From DATJFH01 sp035495815 (GTDB lineage: Bacteria; Acidobacteriota; Terriglobia; Bryobacterales; Bryobacteraceae), in contig DATJFH010000056.1 of NCBI GenBank assembly GCA_035495815.1, positions 24,444 through 88,443 of the forward strand: a stretch of DNA of 64,000 bases, read 5' to 3'. A model generated the notes under the pieces. It ran no database searches. It was not told the DNA's origin and saw only the letters and a list, made by a program, of their open reading frames with translations. The stretch's first letter is position 1; every line of letters starts with the position of its first letter. Position numbers and translations under genes: made by a program. Below, in pieces: positions 15,704-24,068 of this stretch.

Positions 15704-16933
15704 TCACTTCTGAACGACTTTGGGCTCGGCGAATTTCAGCTCGATAGGCGGTGGCTCCGGCTCCTTCTTTTTGGCCGCCGCCTTCTTCTTCGGTTTCGCA
15801 GCCGGCGGCTTGGCTTTCGGCGCAGGCTCTGCGGCGGCCTGTGGCGCTGGCGCGGCAATACTCCGGGCCGCGTTCTTGAGCTGCTCGTTCAACTCCGTCC
15901 TCGATACCGCCGGCGCGGGCTTGGGATTGCCGCTCCCCAGGCTCAGGGCCCAATATCCGATGGCCGCCGCCGCGGCCGCGACCGCGCCCCAGATGGCCAG
16001 CTTCTTCGATCCCCCTCGCTCCGGCGCCATGGAAGGGGTGGGCGGCGGCAAATTCGGGGCGGCCGGTTCGGACGCCGGCGCTGCCACCACCCGGGTCGCG
16101 CCCGCTGGCTTCCGCAGCAGCCCCGACTCCAGCGCCCGCGCGAAATCCGAGCACGAGCCATATCGCTCATCCGGCCTTTTCGAGAGGGCTTTGCCCAAAG
16201 CCTTGCCCGCCGCCGCGGGATACCGGGACTCCAATTCCTGCAGCGCCGACGGCGCTTCAAAGGCGATTTCGAACATGTGCGCCACCGGCGACTCGCCGCC
16301 GAACGGAGCCTTCCCCATCAGGCACCGGAAGGCGATGGCCGCGATCGAAAACTGATCCGAAGCGGGTCCCGGCGCGTCGCCCAGCAGCAGCTCCGGCGAG
16401 AGGTACGGAATCGACTGCATAAGCACGTCCGCCTCTCCCGTCAGATCCGCGCCTTCGAGAGCCTGCATGCTGCCCGCGATGTCGAACGCCGTGATCTTCA
16501 CCTTGTTCGTCTCGTCCAGCAGGATGCTCTCCGGAGTCATGTTGCGGTGGACCATGCCCCGCTCGTGAGCGTAATCGAGCGCCGCCGCGGCCTGCGCCAC
16601 GAGCTGCGCCACGCGCCCGGCGTCCATGCGTCCGGCTTGCCGCAGCGCCTCGCTCAGGGAAGCCCCCTCGAAGTGCTCCAGAACCAGGTATGGCGTCGGC
16701 GCGTTTTCCTCGCAGCCCAGCACCCGCACGATGTTCGGGTGATCGAGCGCCCCCAGATTCTTCCCGTCGCGCATCAGCGCCGCCCTCGCCGGCTCGGATT
16801 CGAAACCCTCCGCCTCTTCGGCGATCTTGATCGAAACCTTCCGTCCCATCAGCGGATCGAAGGCGTCGTAAAGCGACGTCAACCCGTATGTCCCGGACTT
16901 CCTGACGATCTCGTACCGGCCGATTTGAGTCAT
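15704..16933 (-). CDS. Transmembrane pseudokinase (Ser/Thr kinase fold lacking both catalytic aspartates)
   Basis: A 409-residue protein with a kinase-like domain (about 7-265), a linker, one membrane helix (about 312-335, LAIWGAVAAAAAAIGYWAL) and a Pro/Ala/Lys-rich tail. The fold is recognisable: Lys36 in KVSIKI, DHPNIVRVLG, LEHFEGASL, LDYAHERGM, IPYLSPELLLG and DQFSIAAIAFRCLMGKAPF. But HRDxKxxN has become HRNMTPES (129-136) and DFG has become AFD (149-151), so the catalytic base and the metal ligands are lost; the glycine loop is also broken (SGTYGLTS). I checked both changes in the codons. It is likely a scaffold or sensor controlled by the neighbouring active kinase. The start at 16933 lies 7 bases after the TPR gene stop. 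Confidence 0.9.
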   Translation of the reverse strand: MTQIGRYEIVRKSGTYGLTSLYDAFDPLMGRKVSIKIAEEAEGFESEPARAALMRDGKNLGALDHPNIVRVLGCEENAPTPYLVLEHFEGASLSEALRQAGRMDAGRVAQLVAQAAAALDYAHERGMVHRNMTPESILLDETNKVKITAFDIAGSMQALEGADLTGEADVLMQSIPYLSPELLLGDAPGPASDQFSIAAIAFRCLMGKAPFGGESPVAHMFEIAFEAPSALQELESRYPAAAGKALGKALSKRPDERYGSCSDFARALESGLLRKPAGATRVVAAPASEPAAPNLPPPTPSMAPERGGSKKLAIWGAVAAAAAAIGYWALSLGSGNPKPAPAVSRTELNEQLKNAARSIAAPAPQAAAEPAPKAKPPAAKPKKKAAAKKKEPEPPPIELKFAEPKVVQK

Positions 16934-16940
16934 GGTTCGA

Positions 16941-19406
16941 TCACGAGCCCAGCCGGACCACCCAGGTCTTGCCATCGTGCGCGCCCGTGTCTTCCACCTT
17001 GACCTGCTGCAGCGACTGGTTGGTATAGACGTACTTGATGTGCCCGGTCTTTCCGGTTCCGGTGTAGTCTTCCGAGATGATTTTCGAACCCTGGTAATTC
17101 AGGCTGCGGCGGTAGTAGGGCGCGTCCGAATCCTTGTGGTAGGCGCGAATTTCCATCAGCCGGAAACCCTCCCAGGAGAAGCGGACCAGGTTGTCGGCGG
17201 CCCATTCCCGCGCGGATTCCAGACGGCCCTCGGCGTCATACCGGGCGCTGAAATAGTGCACCTCGTCCCAGATGAATGGATTGAAGAAGGAATTGCCGCT
17301 GACGATCGTCAGCGCCGGCCCGTCGATCAGGCTCAGGGCCGTGGTGTTCACTTGCGGGTCCGCAGGCAGCGTCACCAGCGGCTGGCCCGCCCCGTCCAGC
17401 AGCAGTACGCCTTCCTTGGTCCGGGTAACGCGGAATTCGGGGCCGCTCTTGGCCGCTCCCCGCCTGGTCCGCACACTCCGCACGCGACCCGCCTCGGAGT
17501 ACTCGAAATAGAAGTTCCCCACTTCCGCGTCGGGGCTGGAAGCCTTGATGGCCGGATTCATGGCGCGAAAATTCTTCGAGCCCTTGTCGTCCTCGAACGT
17601 GGTCCGGATGCTGTCGAGCCGGCCCGCCTTCCAGCTGAAGCTGACTTTGGTTTTGTACCCCGCCACCGACTCGATAGGGAGCTGGAAGGCCAGGCTCTGC
17701 GGGCAATAATACAATCCCTCCGCAAGCTTCCGTCCCGAGAACCAGTTCGGCGAGCCCGTGCCCTCCGAAAACTTCGGTTCGTCCAGAACGGAGAGAAGGC
17801 GGCGAGCCGAGTCGCGCGTCTTGAGGTCGGAGTCGAGGGAGTTGGAAAGTTCCAGGTATGCGCCCAGCGCCGGTTTGGCGGCCGCGTTATCCCGGAACAC
17901 CGCGGCGATAGCCCCCGTGCGATAGAGATAGAACGGGTCCCGCGGATCCAGGTCCAGCGCCGCCCGCAGCATCTGGCGCGCCCGTGCGTATTCGCCCGCC
18001 GCCATCGCCCCCTCGATCTCTTTGCCGGCCGATTCCTTCTTCTTTCGCAGCTCGTACAGGACCTGATTCCGTACCGCGTCGCCTTCCTGACGCTCGGCGT
18101 TCTCGATGACCATGCGGTCGTAGCGGTCGAGCAGCGGCAGCGCCTCTCCGAGGTGGCTCTGCGCCGCCAGAAGCTGCGCCCTGGCCAGCAAAATCTCCGG
18201 CGCTTCGGCGTTCTCGCGCTCCGCATCCCTGATCGCTTCCTGGGCCTTGGCGTATTCCTTGTCCTGAACCGCCCGCTTCGCGTTATAGAGCGCCCGCTGG
18301 AAACGGACTTCCTCCGGCGATCCCGCCGCCAGCCGCTTCCGCCTGGCCGCATTTCGCTGCGCTTCGATTTTCGAGGCCTCCACGTGCTCGCTCTCGAGCA
18401 GTTTGGTCAGCTCTCCATTGCCAGGATTCCGCGACAGCGCCGACCGGATCTGACCGATGGCCGACTCGTGGTCTCCCCGCGAACGGAATGCCCTCGCGCG
18501 TTGCGCGTGGATCCTGGCGCTCTCTTCGAGCGCCCGCTCCCGCAGCGCCATGACGCCCGGAAAAGACCATTGATACGGCTCGAACGCCGGATAGCGCGCC
18601 AGAAATGCGTCCCAGTAGCCGGATGCCGCCAGCGAGCGCAGCGTGCTGATCGAATTCTCCACCATGGCGATGCGCGATTGTATCTTCTGCTGCAAGCTCT
18701 CCAGCGCGCCGTCGCCCGGAAATGCCCCCGCCGCCATCTGCGCGAAACGGCTGGCGGCCAGCAGATCGTCCCAGGCCCCACGGTTCTCGAAATCGGCCAG
18801 ACCCTGTGAAAGGCGTTGGACCAGGTCCGCGCGAAAGGCCGGCCGCGAGGCTGATTTGGGGAAGGACTCGGCGAAGCCCTTCATGGCCGACAGGTGCTCG
18901 TTGAAATCCCGGAACGCCCAGGCCTGCGAAAGAAATTCGTATACCGCCCGGTCGGGCTCGGCGGCGGCTATGTAAACGAAAACCGTTTCCGGAGCGATTT
19001 TGTCGCGCTGCTTGGATTTCTTCGCCTGGCTCACCTCGAGCGTCAGCCCGCTGATCACCGACTGCGTCGGCACGGCGGTCTTCGCCTGAAGATTCTCCGG
19101 CAGCACGAATTCCCGGGGGGCGCCTTTCCCGCTCAGCCGGACCAGGTGTCCGGCGCCGTCGTTTCGGATCAGACCCGCCTGGGAAAGGTCAAGTCTGGGC
19201 AGCTTCTTGGCCGCCTGCGGATCGAGCGTTTCCGTGCCCTCCGGCACAAGCCGGATTTTGTGGCTCTGGTTGACCAGGAACTCTTCGATGACTTCGAACC
19301 GAATCGATCCATCGGGCGAAATCCGGCCGAGCGCCGCGGTCTGCCCCCAGACGGGTACACCGGAGGCTAACGCCGCAAACAGGCAGAAACAGCCATACCC
19401 TCTCAT
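16941..19406 (-). CDS. Large exported TPR-like protein of unknown function
   Basis: An 821-residue protein with a signal peptide (about 1-22, ending VWGQ). The middle (about 140-520) is Ala/Arg/Glu-rich helical repeat with TPR-like units (e.g. HAQRARAFRSRGDHESAIGQ, AREMLR-type heptads and PRDPFYLYRTGAIAAVF). The C-terminal third (about 530-820) is beta-rich (SVAGYKTKVSFSWKAGRLDS, IKYVYTNQSLQQVKVEDTGA) and not assigned. It sits between the second TPR gene and the pseudokinase on the same strand. I cannot name a function; context suggests a periplasmic partner of the membrane-bound kinase-cassette proteins. Confidence 0.8.
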   Translation of the reverse strand: MRGYGCFCLFAALASGVPVWGQTAALGRISPDGSIRFEVIEEFLVNQSHKIRLVPEGTETLDPQAAKKLPRLDLSQAGLIRNDGAGHLVRLSGKGAPREFVLPENLQAKTAVPTQSVISGLTLEVSQAKKSKQRDKIAPETVFVYIAAAEPDRAVYEFLSQAWAFRDFNEHLSAMKGFAESFPKSASRPAFRADLVQRLSQGLADFENRGAWDDLLAASRFAQMAAGAFPGDGALESLQQKIQSRIAMVENSISTLRSLAASGYWDAFLARYPAFEPYQWSFPGVMALRERALEESARIHAQRARAFRSRGDHESAIGQIRSALSRNPGNGELTKLLESEHVEASKIEAQRNAARRKRLAAGSPEEVRFQRALYNAKRAVQDKEYAKAQEAIRDAERENAEAPEILLARAQLLAAQSHLGEALPLLDRYDRMVIENAERQEGDAVRNQVLYELRKKKESAGKEIEGAMAAGEYARARQMLRAALDLDPRDPFYLYRTGAIAAVFRDNAAAKPALGAYLELSNSLDSDLKTRDSARRLLSVLDEPKFSEGTGSPNWFSGRKLAEGLYYCPQSLAFQLPIESVAGYKTKVSFSWKAGRLDSIRTTFEDDKGSKNFRAMNPAIKASSPDAEVGNFYFEYSEAGRVRSVRTRRGAAKSGPEFRVTRTKEGVLLLDGAGQPLVTLPADPQVNTTALSLIDGPALTIVSGNSFFNPFIWDEVHYFSARYDAEGRLESAREWAADNLVRFSWEGFRLMEIRAYHKDSDAPYYRRSLNYQGSKIISEDYTGTGKTGHIKYVYTNQSLQQVKVEDTGAHDGKTWVVRLGS

Positions 19407-19436
19407 CGGAGCGCGTCCCTTTTTGATATTCAGCCG

Positions 19437-19442
19437 ATTATA
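19437..19442 (-). promoter_or_regulatory. Predicted -10 element upstream of the 821-residue TPR gene
   Basis: A perfect TATAAT on the minus strand, 30 bases before the ATG at 19406, would start RNA near 19430. No good -35 hexamer is seen at 16-18 bases. AAGGGA about 13 bases before the ATG could serve as ribosome binding site. Confidence 0.35.
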
Positions 19443-19498
19443 CTACTTGCAATCAAACGCGGCCGTCCTTGGAGCCCCGGCCGCCCTCTCCCGCACCG

Positions 19499-21409
19499 TT
19501 ACTTGCGTTTGCGGGAACTCCTGAATTTTGTCACCTGTTCGTCCAGCTCGGCTGAGAATTTGGAGTTCAGGGCGCGCAGTTTTTCCTGCGCCGCCGCCAG
19601 GTCTTCCTCCCTGCCCTGCTTCAAACACATGAGCGCGAAATTATACTGCGACACCTCGTCGTCGGGGCTGAGCTGTGTAGCCTGCTTCTGGTACAGCATG
19701 GCTTCGTCGAGCCTGCCGTCTTCCCACAACACCGCGCCGTAGCTGCTGTACGCCCAGGCCAGCCGCGGCGGCACCGGAGAACCGATCCGCTCGAACCCCA
19801 GCCGGAAATTGAGCTTCGCGTTTTCCCGGTCCTTGCTCTTGCGGTATAAATTTCCCAGCATCAGGTACGCTTCGCCGTCCTGCTGATCCTTGGCAATGTA
19901 CTCGGCCAGCAGGTCCGTGGCCCGGCTCATGCGGTTCAATGATTCGTTATCCGAATACAGGCCCGCCAGCTCGTAGCGCAGCGCCTTGTCGCCCGGACTG
20001 AGCGCCACGGCCTGTTCGAGCAGGTCCACGCCTTCCTGCAGCTTGTTCAGCTTCAGCGCGGACTCGGCCGCGACCTTCACCAGCTCCAGATTCTTCGGAT
20101 CCTGCGGAAGCAGCTCCGACGCCAGCCGGAAAACCTCCTCCCACTTCTGTCCCTTGTACTCCACCTCGATCCGCATGCGCTTGACCGCCGCGGACGATTC
20201 CGCCGCCGGAATGCGATTCAACGCCGCGCGGGCGCAATCCATGTCGGCCGCCTTCAGGCAGACCCGCGCCAGGTCGGCATGCATTTCAAGTGTCGCGTCC
20301 GAGGCTCCGGACGCCGCTTCATAATGCTTCCGCGCCTCCCCAGCCTGCGATTCGCCCTCGTAAATCCGGGCCACCCGGTGCTGAATTCCAGCCGTTGCCT
20401 TGCCGCCCTGCATGTACGCCAGGTATTCTGTCCGCGCGTCCTTGAGCTTTCCTCCCTCGAACAGGAGATTGGCCAGCGCCAGACGCGCGTTCTGGTTCCC
20501 CGGCGTGCGGGAAAGCGCCCAGCGCAGGTACGGCTCGGTCTCCACCTTGCGGTTGGCCGCCGTGAACGCTTCGAGCAGCCAGGAGGTCGCCTCCGTGTCG
20601 GCCGATTCGGCCTCGATTCCGGTCCGCAGCGCCTCGATCAGCTCATTCCACCGGGCCAGCTTGCGGTAGCATCCTGCCAGCGACTTGGCAATCCGGTAGT
20701 TCAGCGGAGAAAGCCGCTGCGCCGCCTGGAGCGGCTCGATCGCGTTCTGGCACTGGTCGAGCGCCAGGTAGGCCGCGCCAAGCCCTTCCTCGATCGCGGA
20801 TTCGCCCGGGATATCCTTCTCCGCTTTGCGCAGCAGCCCGATAGCGTCATTCCACTTCTGCTGTCTCAAGGCAAACAAACCCATTCCGGCGACCGCCGCC
20901 GGATTGTCCACGGCCCTCGCAGCCGCCTGCTCGAATGCCTTCGCGGCCGGAGCCGTTTGTCCGGTCGAAGTGTAAAGGTTCGCCAGCCGGATCCGGATCG
21001 CCGTGTCGCCGGGGTACTTCTGCAGGTAGGCTTCGAGCAGCTTGGCGCCCTCCGCCGCCCTCCCGTCGCGCTCGTATGCCGTGGCGATCAGGCCCAGCGC
21101 CTCCACATCCTCCGCCGATGCCTTTAGCCGGGCGTCGAGCGCGGCAATCGCCGGCTTGTACTCTTCGAGAGCCAGGTAACAGGAGGCCAGCAGCATGCGC
21201 GCCTTGGGATCGGCCGAATTCTTCAGCTCCCCTACCGCCGCCCGGCAGTCTCCCGCGTGGTGCAGCGCAGCCCCCCTCGTATACGCCGCATCCGGCGGCT
21301 TCCCTGTCTGCGCGCCGGCGCAGGTCAGTACCGCCGCCGCCAACGCCCGCGGCAGATGGATCCAAATCCTCCAACCCGCCCGCGGCTCCCCAGGTGACAT
21401 AGGAGCCAT
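19499..21409 (-). CDS. Multi-TPR protein, probably exported
   Basis: A protein of about 636 residues built almost wholly from TPR units (about 15 can be counted, such as VEALGLIATAYERDGRAAEG, AAYLALDQCQNAIEPLQAAQ, EAYLMLGNLYRKSKDRENAK and SSYGAVLWEDGRLDEAMLYQ). A hydrophobic stretch near the N-terminus (ALAAAVLTCAGAQ) followed by AYTRGAALHHAGDC resembles a signal peptide. I start at the ATG at 21409, because the longer frame begins with TTG at 21445 directly behind a TATAAG -10-like element and would not be fully transcribed. It heads the minus-strand run that leads to the pseudokinase, FHA, PP2C and kinase genes. Confidence 0.82.
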   Translation of the reverse strand: MAPMSPGEPRAGWRIWIHLPRALAAAVLTCAGAQTGKPPDAAYTRGAALHHAGDCRAAVGELKNSADPKARMLLASCYLALEEYKPAIAALDARLKASAEDVEALGLIATAYERDGRAAEGAKLLEAYLQKYPGDTAIRIRLANLYTSTGQTAPAAKAFEQAAARAVDNPAAVAGMGLFALRQQKWNDAIGLLRKAEKDIPGESAIEEGLGAAYLALDQCQNAIEPLQAAQRLSPLNYRIAKSLAGCYRKLARWNELIEALRTGIEAESADTEATSWLLEAFTAANRKVETEPYLRWALSRTPGNQNARLALANLLFEGGKLKDARTEYLAYMQGGKATAGIQHRVARIYEGESQAGEARKHYEAASGASDATLEMHADLARVCLKAADMDCARAALNRIPAAESSAAVKRMRIEVEYKGQKWEEVFRLASELLPQDPKNLELVKVAAESALKLNKLQEGVDLLEQAVALSPGDKALRYELAGLYSDNESLNRMSRATDLLAEYIAKDQQDGEAYLMLGNLYRKSKDRENAKLNFRLGFERIGSPVPPRLAWAYSSYGAVLWEDGRLDEAMLYQKQATQLSPDDEVSQYNFALMCLKQGREEDLAAAQEKLRALNSKFSAELDEQVTKFRSSRKRK

Positions 21410-21561
21410 GATAGTACGATCCGCTTCCGTCGCAAAGAGAGACAACTTATAGCCGAAAAGTCGTAAGCTCTTTTCTCAGAGTCCTGGGATAAACTATCGC
21501 GCAGGTTCGGTTATTCCCTATACATACTTCCCGGTACGGGGGCCATTACCATCGAATTAAT

Positions 21562-23862
21562 ATGAAAATGTCTATAGCCGGTCGGCGCCTCGCCGTCCTC
21601 ATGTTGGGGCTGTGCCCCGTTCTGTTGGGGCAGGGGAACCCGGACGAATCCCGTATGCGTGGACTCAACACCGAGGTTCTGCGGCTAAGAGGATTGCTCT
21701 ACACCGCCAATGCCACCGAGCAGGCCCAGGCACGGTCGCAGGCGGCTCCTGTTTTCGCCGCGCGTCAGTCGCTTCTCGAATCGCTGATGGCGTCCCAACC
21801 GGGTACCGCGTTGCAGCTGGCCTTCCCGGCGGAGGTGCTGGCGGACCTCTCGGCCGCTTTTCCGCAGTCGGCCGGACAGCTCGAATCGCGCGGCGTCTGG
21901 CAGGGCCAGCTCTATTACTACGTCGAAGATGGCGTGGGCGGCTCCTCCCACAAAGAGAACCGGAAAATCAAAATCGGAAATCAGCTGATCGATCTCTACT
22001 CCGCCGCCCCCGTGGTTGCCGGCTCCAAATGCAACGACGTCATCGCCGCCGCCGGCGTGAAATCGAATAACAGGATCGTGGCCGAATCCAGCACGCTGAT
22101 TTCGAGCGGAGCGACCGTGTCCTGCACCCCGGCCGGGGCCCAGCGAATCGCCGTCATCCTGGTGAACCTGCCCGGCTACCCCATGCCTTCCGGTGTGACG
22201 CAGCAGTTTCTGAAGGGCGTCTTTCTAGGCAATGCCTTCGGCGCCCAAGACCCAACTGACCGTTCCATCAGCGACTTCTGGACCCAGAATTCCGACGGCA
22301 AGACCTGGATCAACTCCAGCGGAACCGGCGCCCTCACCGTGCTCGGGCCGTACGATCTCGCTCAGAACTACTCCTATTGCACCAACACCAACGGATCCTA
22401 TTCGGATAACTCGGCCGCCGTACGCCAGGCTGCCTATGCCGCCGCCGACAGCGCGCTGAATTATGGGGATTTCAGCCGCGTGGTGGTCGTGCTCCCTAAC
22501 AACGGCAGCTGCAGCCCCATCGCCGGAGTCGGCACCATCGGCTGCTGGGGCTCGGAATGCCCGGGGGACGGAGCCTGCAACTATTCCTGGACATGGTGGC
22601 GTGCCGACCAGATCGGCAGCCGTAACGCCGGCGTCGAATTGGGCACGCATGAAATGGGCCACAACCTGGGCATGGGACACGCGGGAAGCCGTTACCATTC
22701 GACCGGTGTCGTGGGACCCGTCGGTGCCGCCGGAACCCGCGTCGAGTACGGCGACCTGTTCGGCACGATGGGCAACTGGAACTACGGCTTCTACAACGCG
22801 CAGCACGCGCTCAACCAGACCGGCTGGCTGACCTCCGCCAACGTGCAGACCGTGACCGCCAACGGGGCGTACACCGTCCAGGGCTACGATGCCCGGCCCG
22901 CCGGCGTCAAGGCGCTCAAGATCCAGCGCGGAACGGGAAACACCACTTCCTGGCTGTATCTGGCTTTCTATCCCAATAGCGGCATTTACCTGGGAGCGCT
23001 CGGTTCCCAGGTCCATAGCGGCGCGATTATCCATTTACAGGACGCCGCCACGCCGGGCGGAAAAACGGATCTGCTCGATTTCACCCAGACCAGCCCCAAC
23101 AACTTCTCGGACCCGGCTCTGGCCGTAGGGCAGACTTTTGTGGATCCTTACACCGACCTGGCGATCACCGTCAACAGCATCGTGGACAATTCGCTCAACG
23201 TCACCGTGAACTACAACACGCCTCCCTGCACCGCTGCTCCTCCCACCGTTTCACTGTCGCCCGCCACCGGGTCGGTCAACGCCGGATCGCCGTTCAGCTT
23301 CACCGTTTCGGTGAAGAACAACGATTCCATCGCCTGCGCGTCCCGAAACTTCTCGCTGTCCTCCACGGCGATTTCCGGGTGGGGTTCGACGCTCTCGCCG
23401 GGTTCCTTGACTTTGGGCCCCTCGGCCACCGGTACCTCTACGCTGACCAAGACGCCGCCCGCGGACGCTCTCGGACCGTATACGGTTGACGCCAGCACCG
23501 CCGGCGTTTCCGCCAGCGCGACCCTCACGGTCCTGACGCCGCCGCCCGCTGCTCCCGCGGCGCCGTCTAACTTGACGGCCAATGCAGTCTACACGGGCTC
23601 CGGCAAGAACAAGAAATTTGTCCAGCTCAACCTGGCCTGGGTCGACAGATCGACCAACGAAACCCAGTTCCGGCTGGAACGGTGTCTTGCGACCGGAAAA
23701 GGCGCGAACCAGACCTGCATCTACGGTCCGTTGGCAGTCCTCGGGGCTGGCGTGACCACTTATGTGGACAAGCCCGCGGCGGGTACGTATCGGTATCATG
23801 TGCGTTCCGAGAACGCTGTGGGAAATTCCGCCTGGATCGAGGTTCAAGCGCAGATTCAGTAG
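21562..23862 (+). CDS. Exported zinc metalloprotease (metzincin, gametolysin-like) with Fn3 tail
   Basis: A 766-residue protein with a signal peptide (about 1-23, LCPVLLGQ). The catalytic zinc motif is HEMGHNLGMGH with His363, Glu364, His367 and His373, and a Met-turn candidate follows in LFGTMGNWN. This HExxHxxGxxH pattern and the preceding GNWxxxGC-type region resemble peptidase family M11/M12. After the protease come an Ig-like or NEW3-like domain (about 555-655, SLSPATGSVNAGSPFSFTV) and a fibronectin type III domain (about 670-766, APSNLTANAVYTGSG). It should cleave proteins outside the cell or in the periplasm. A hairpin follows 24 bases after the stop. It is divergent from the TPR gene and seems to be monocistronic. 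Confidence 0.87.
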   Translation: MKMSIAGRRLAVLMLGLCPVLLGQGNPDESRMRGLNTEVLRLRGLLYTANATEQAQARSQAAPVFAARQSLLESLMASQPGTALQLAFPAEVLADLSAAFPQSAGQLESRGVWQGQLYYYVEDGVGGSSHKENRKIKIGNQLIDLYSAAPVVAGSKCNDVIAAAGVKSNNRIVAESSTLISSGATVSCTPAGAQRIAVILVNLPGYPMPSGVTQQFLKGVFLGNAFGAQDPTDRSISDFWTQNSDGKTWINSSGTGALTVLGPYDLAQNYSYCTNTNGSYSDNSAAVRQAAYAAADSALNYGDFSRVVVVLPNNGSCSPIAGVGTIGCWGSECPGDGACNYSWTWWRADQIGSRNAGVELGTHEMGHNLGMGHAGSRYHSTGVVGPVGAAGTRVEYGDLFGTMGNWNYGFYNAQHALNQTGWLTSANVQTVTANGAYTVQGYDARPAGVKALKIQRGTGNTTSWLYLAFYPNSGIYLGALGSQVHSGAIIHLQDAATPGGKTDLLDFTQTSPNNFSDPALAVGQTFVDPYTDLAITVNSIVDNSLNVTVNYNTPPCTAAPPTVSLSPATGSVNAGSPFSFTVSVKNNDSIACASRNFSLSSTAISGWGSTLSPGSLTLGPSATGTSTLTKTPPADALGPYTVDASTAGVSASATLTVLTPPPAAPAAPSNLTANAVYTGSGKNKKFVQLNLAWVDRSTNETQFRLERCLATGKGANQTCIYGPLAVLGAGVTTYVDKPAAGTYRYHVRSENAVGNSAWIEVQAQIQ

Positions 23863-23885
23863 CCAGCGCCGGACGCGCCGGACGG

Positions 23886-23922
23886 CTGGCCGGCGGCCCT
23901 GAACTGCCGGGCCGCTGGCCGG
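23886..23922 (+). terminator. GC-rich hairpin after the metalloprotease gene
   Basis: Arms 23886-23899 and 23909-23922 form a 14-base-pair stem with two G-U pairs and a 9-base loop, starting 24 bases after the stop codon. No T tract follows, so it is either a terminator that works without one or an RNA-stabilising element. Confidence 0.5.
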
Positions 23923-24049
23923 CGCGCTGGGATCGAACCTCGTCTTCCCCGCCATTGCGGCGCGGACCGTAATGGAAACACTCGCGCACCCGCACGTGAC
24001 GTTGCGCAGCCGATGTGGTGTCACAGGGACTGGCGGCCGCCGAATGTCC

Positions 24050-24055
24050 TATACT
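24050..24055 (+). promoter_or_regulatory. Predicted -10 element of the isocitrate dehydrogenase gene
   Basis: TATACT ends 13 bases before the ATG at 24069, giving a start near 24062 and a leader of only about 7 bases. There is no Shine-Dalgarno sequence before this ATG (ATCCTTCT), which fits a short or leaderless message. No clear -35 hexamer is seen. Confidence 0.35.
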
Positions 24056-24068
24056 GAAAAATCCTTCT

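Noticed and set aside
12360..16933. Type VI secretion kinase-FHA module (PpkA/PppA/Fha)
   Set aside because: No Tss genes are present in the window, and the FHA protein has a different layout (central membrane helix, coiled coil and TPR tail).
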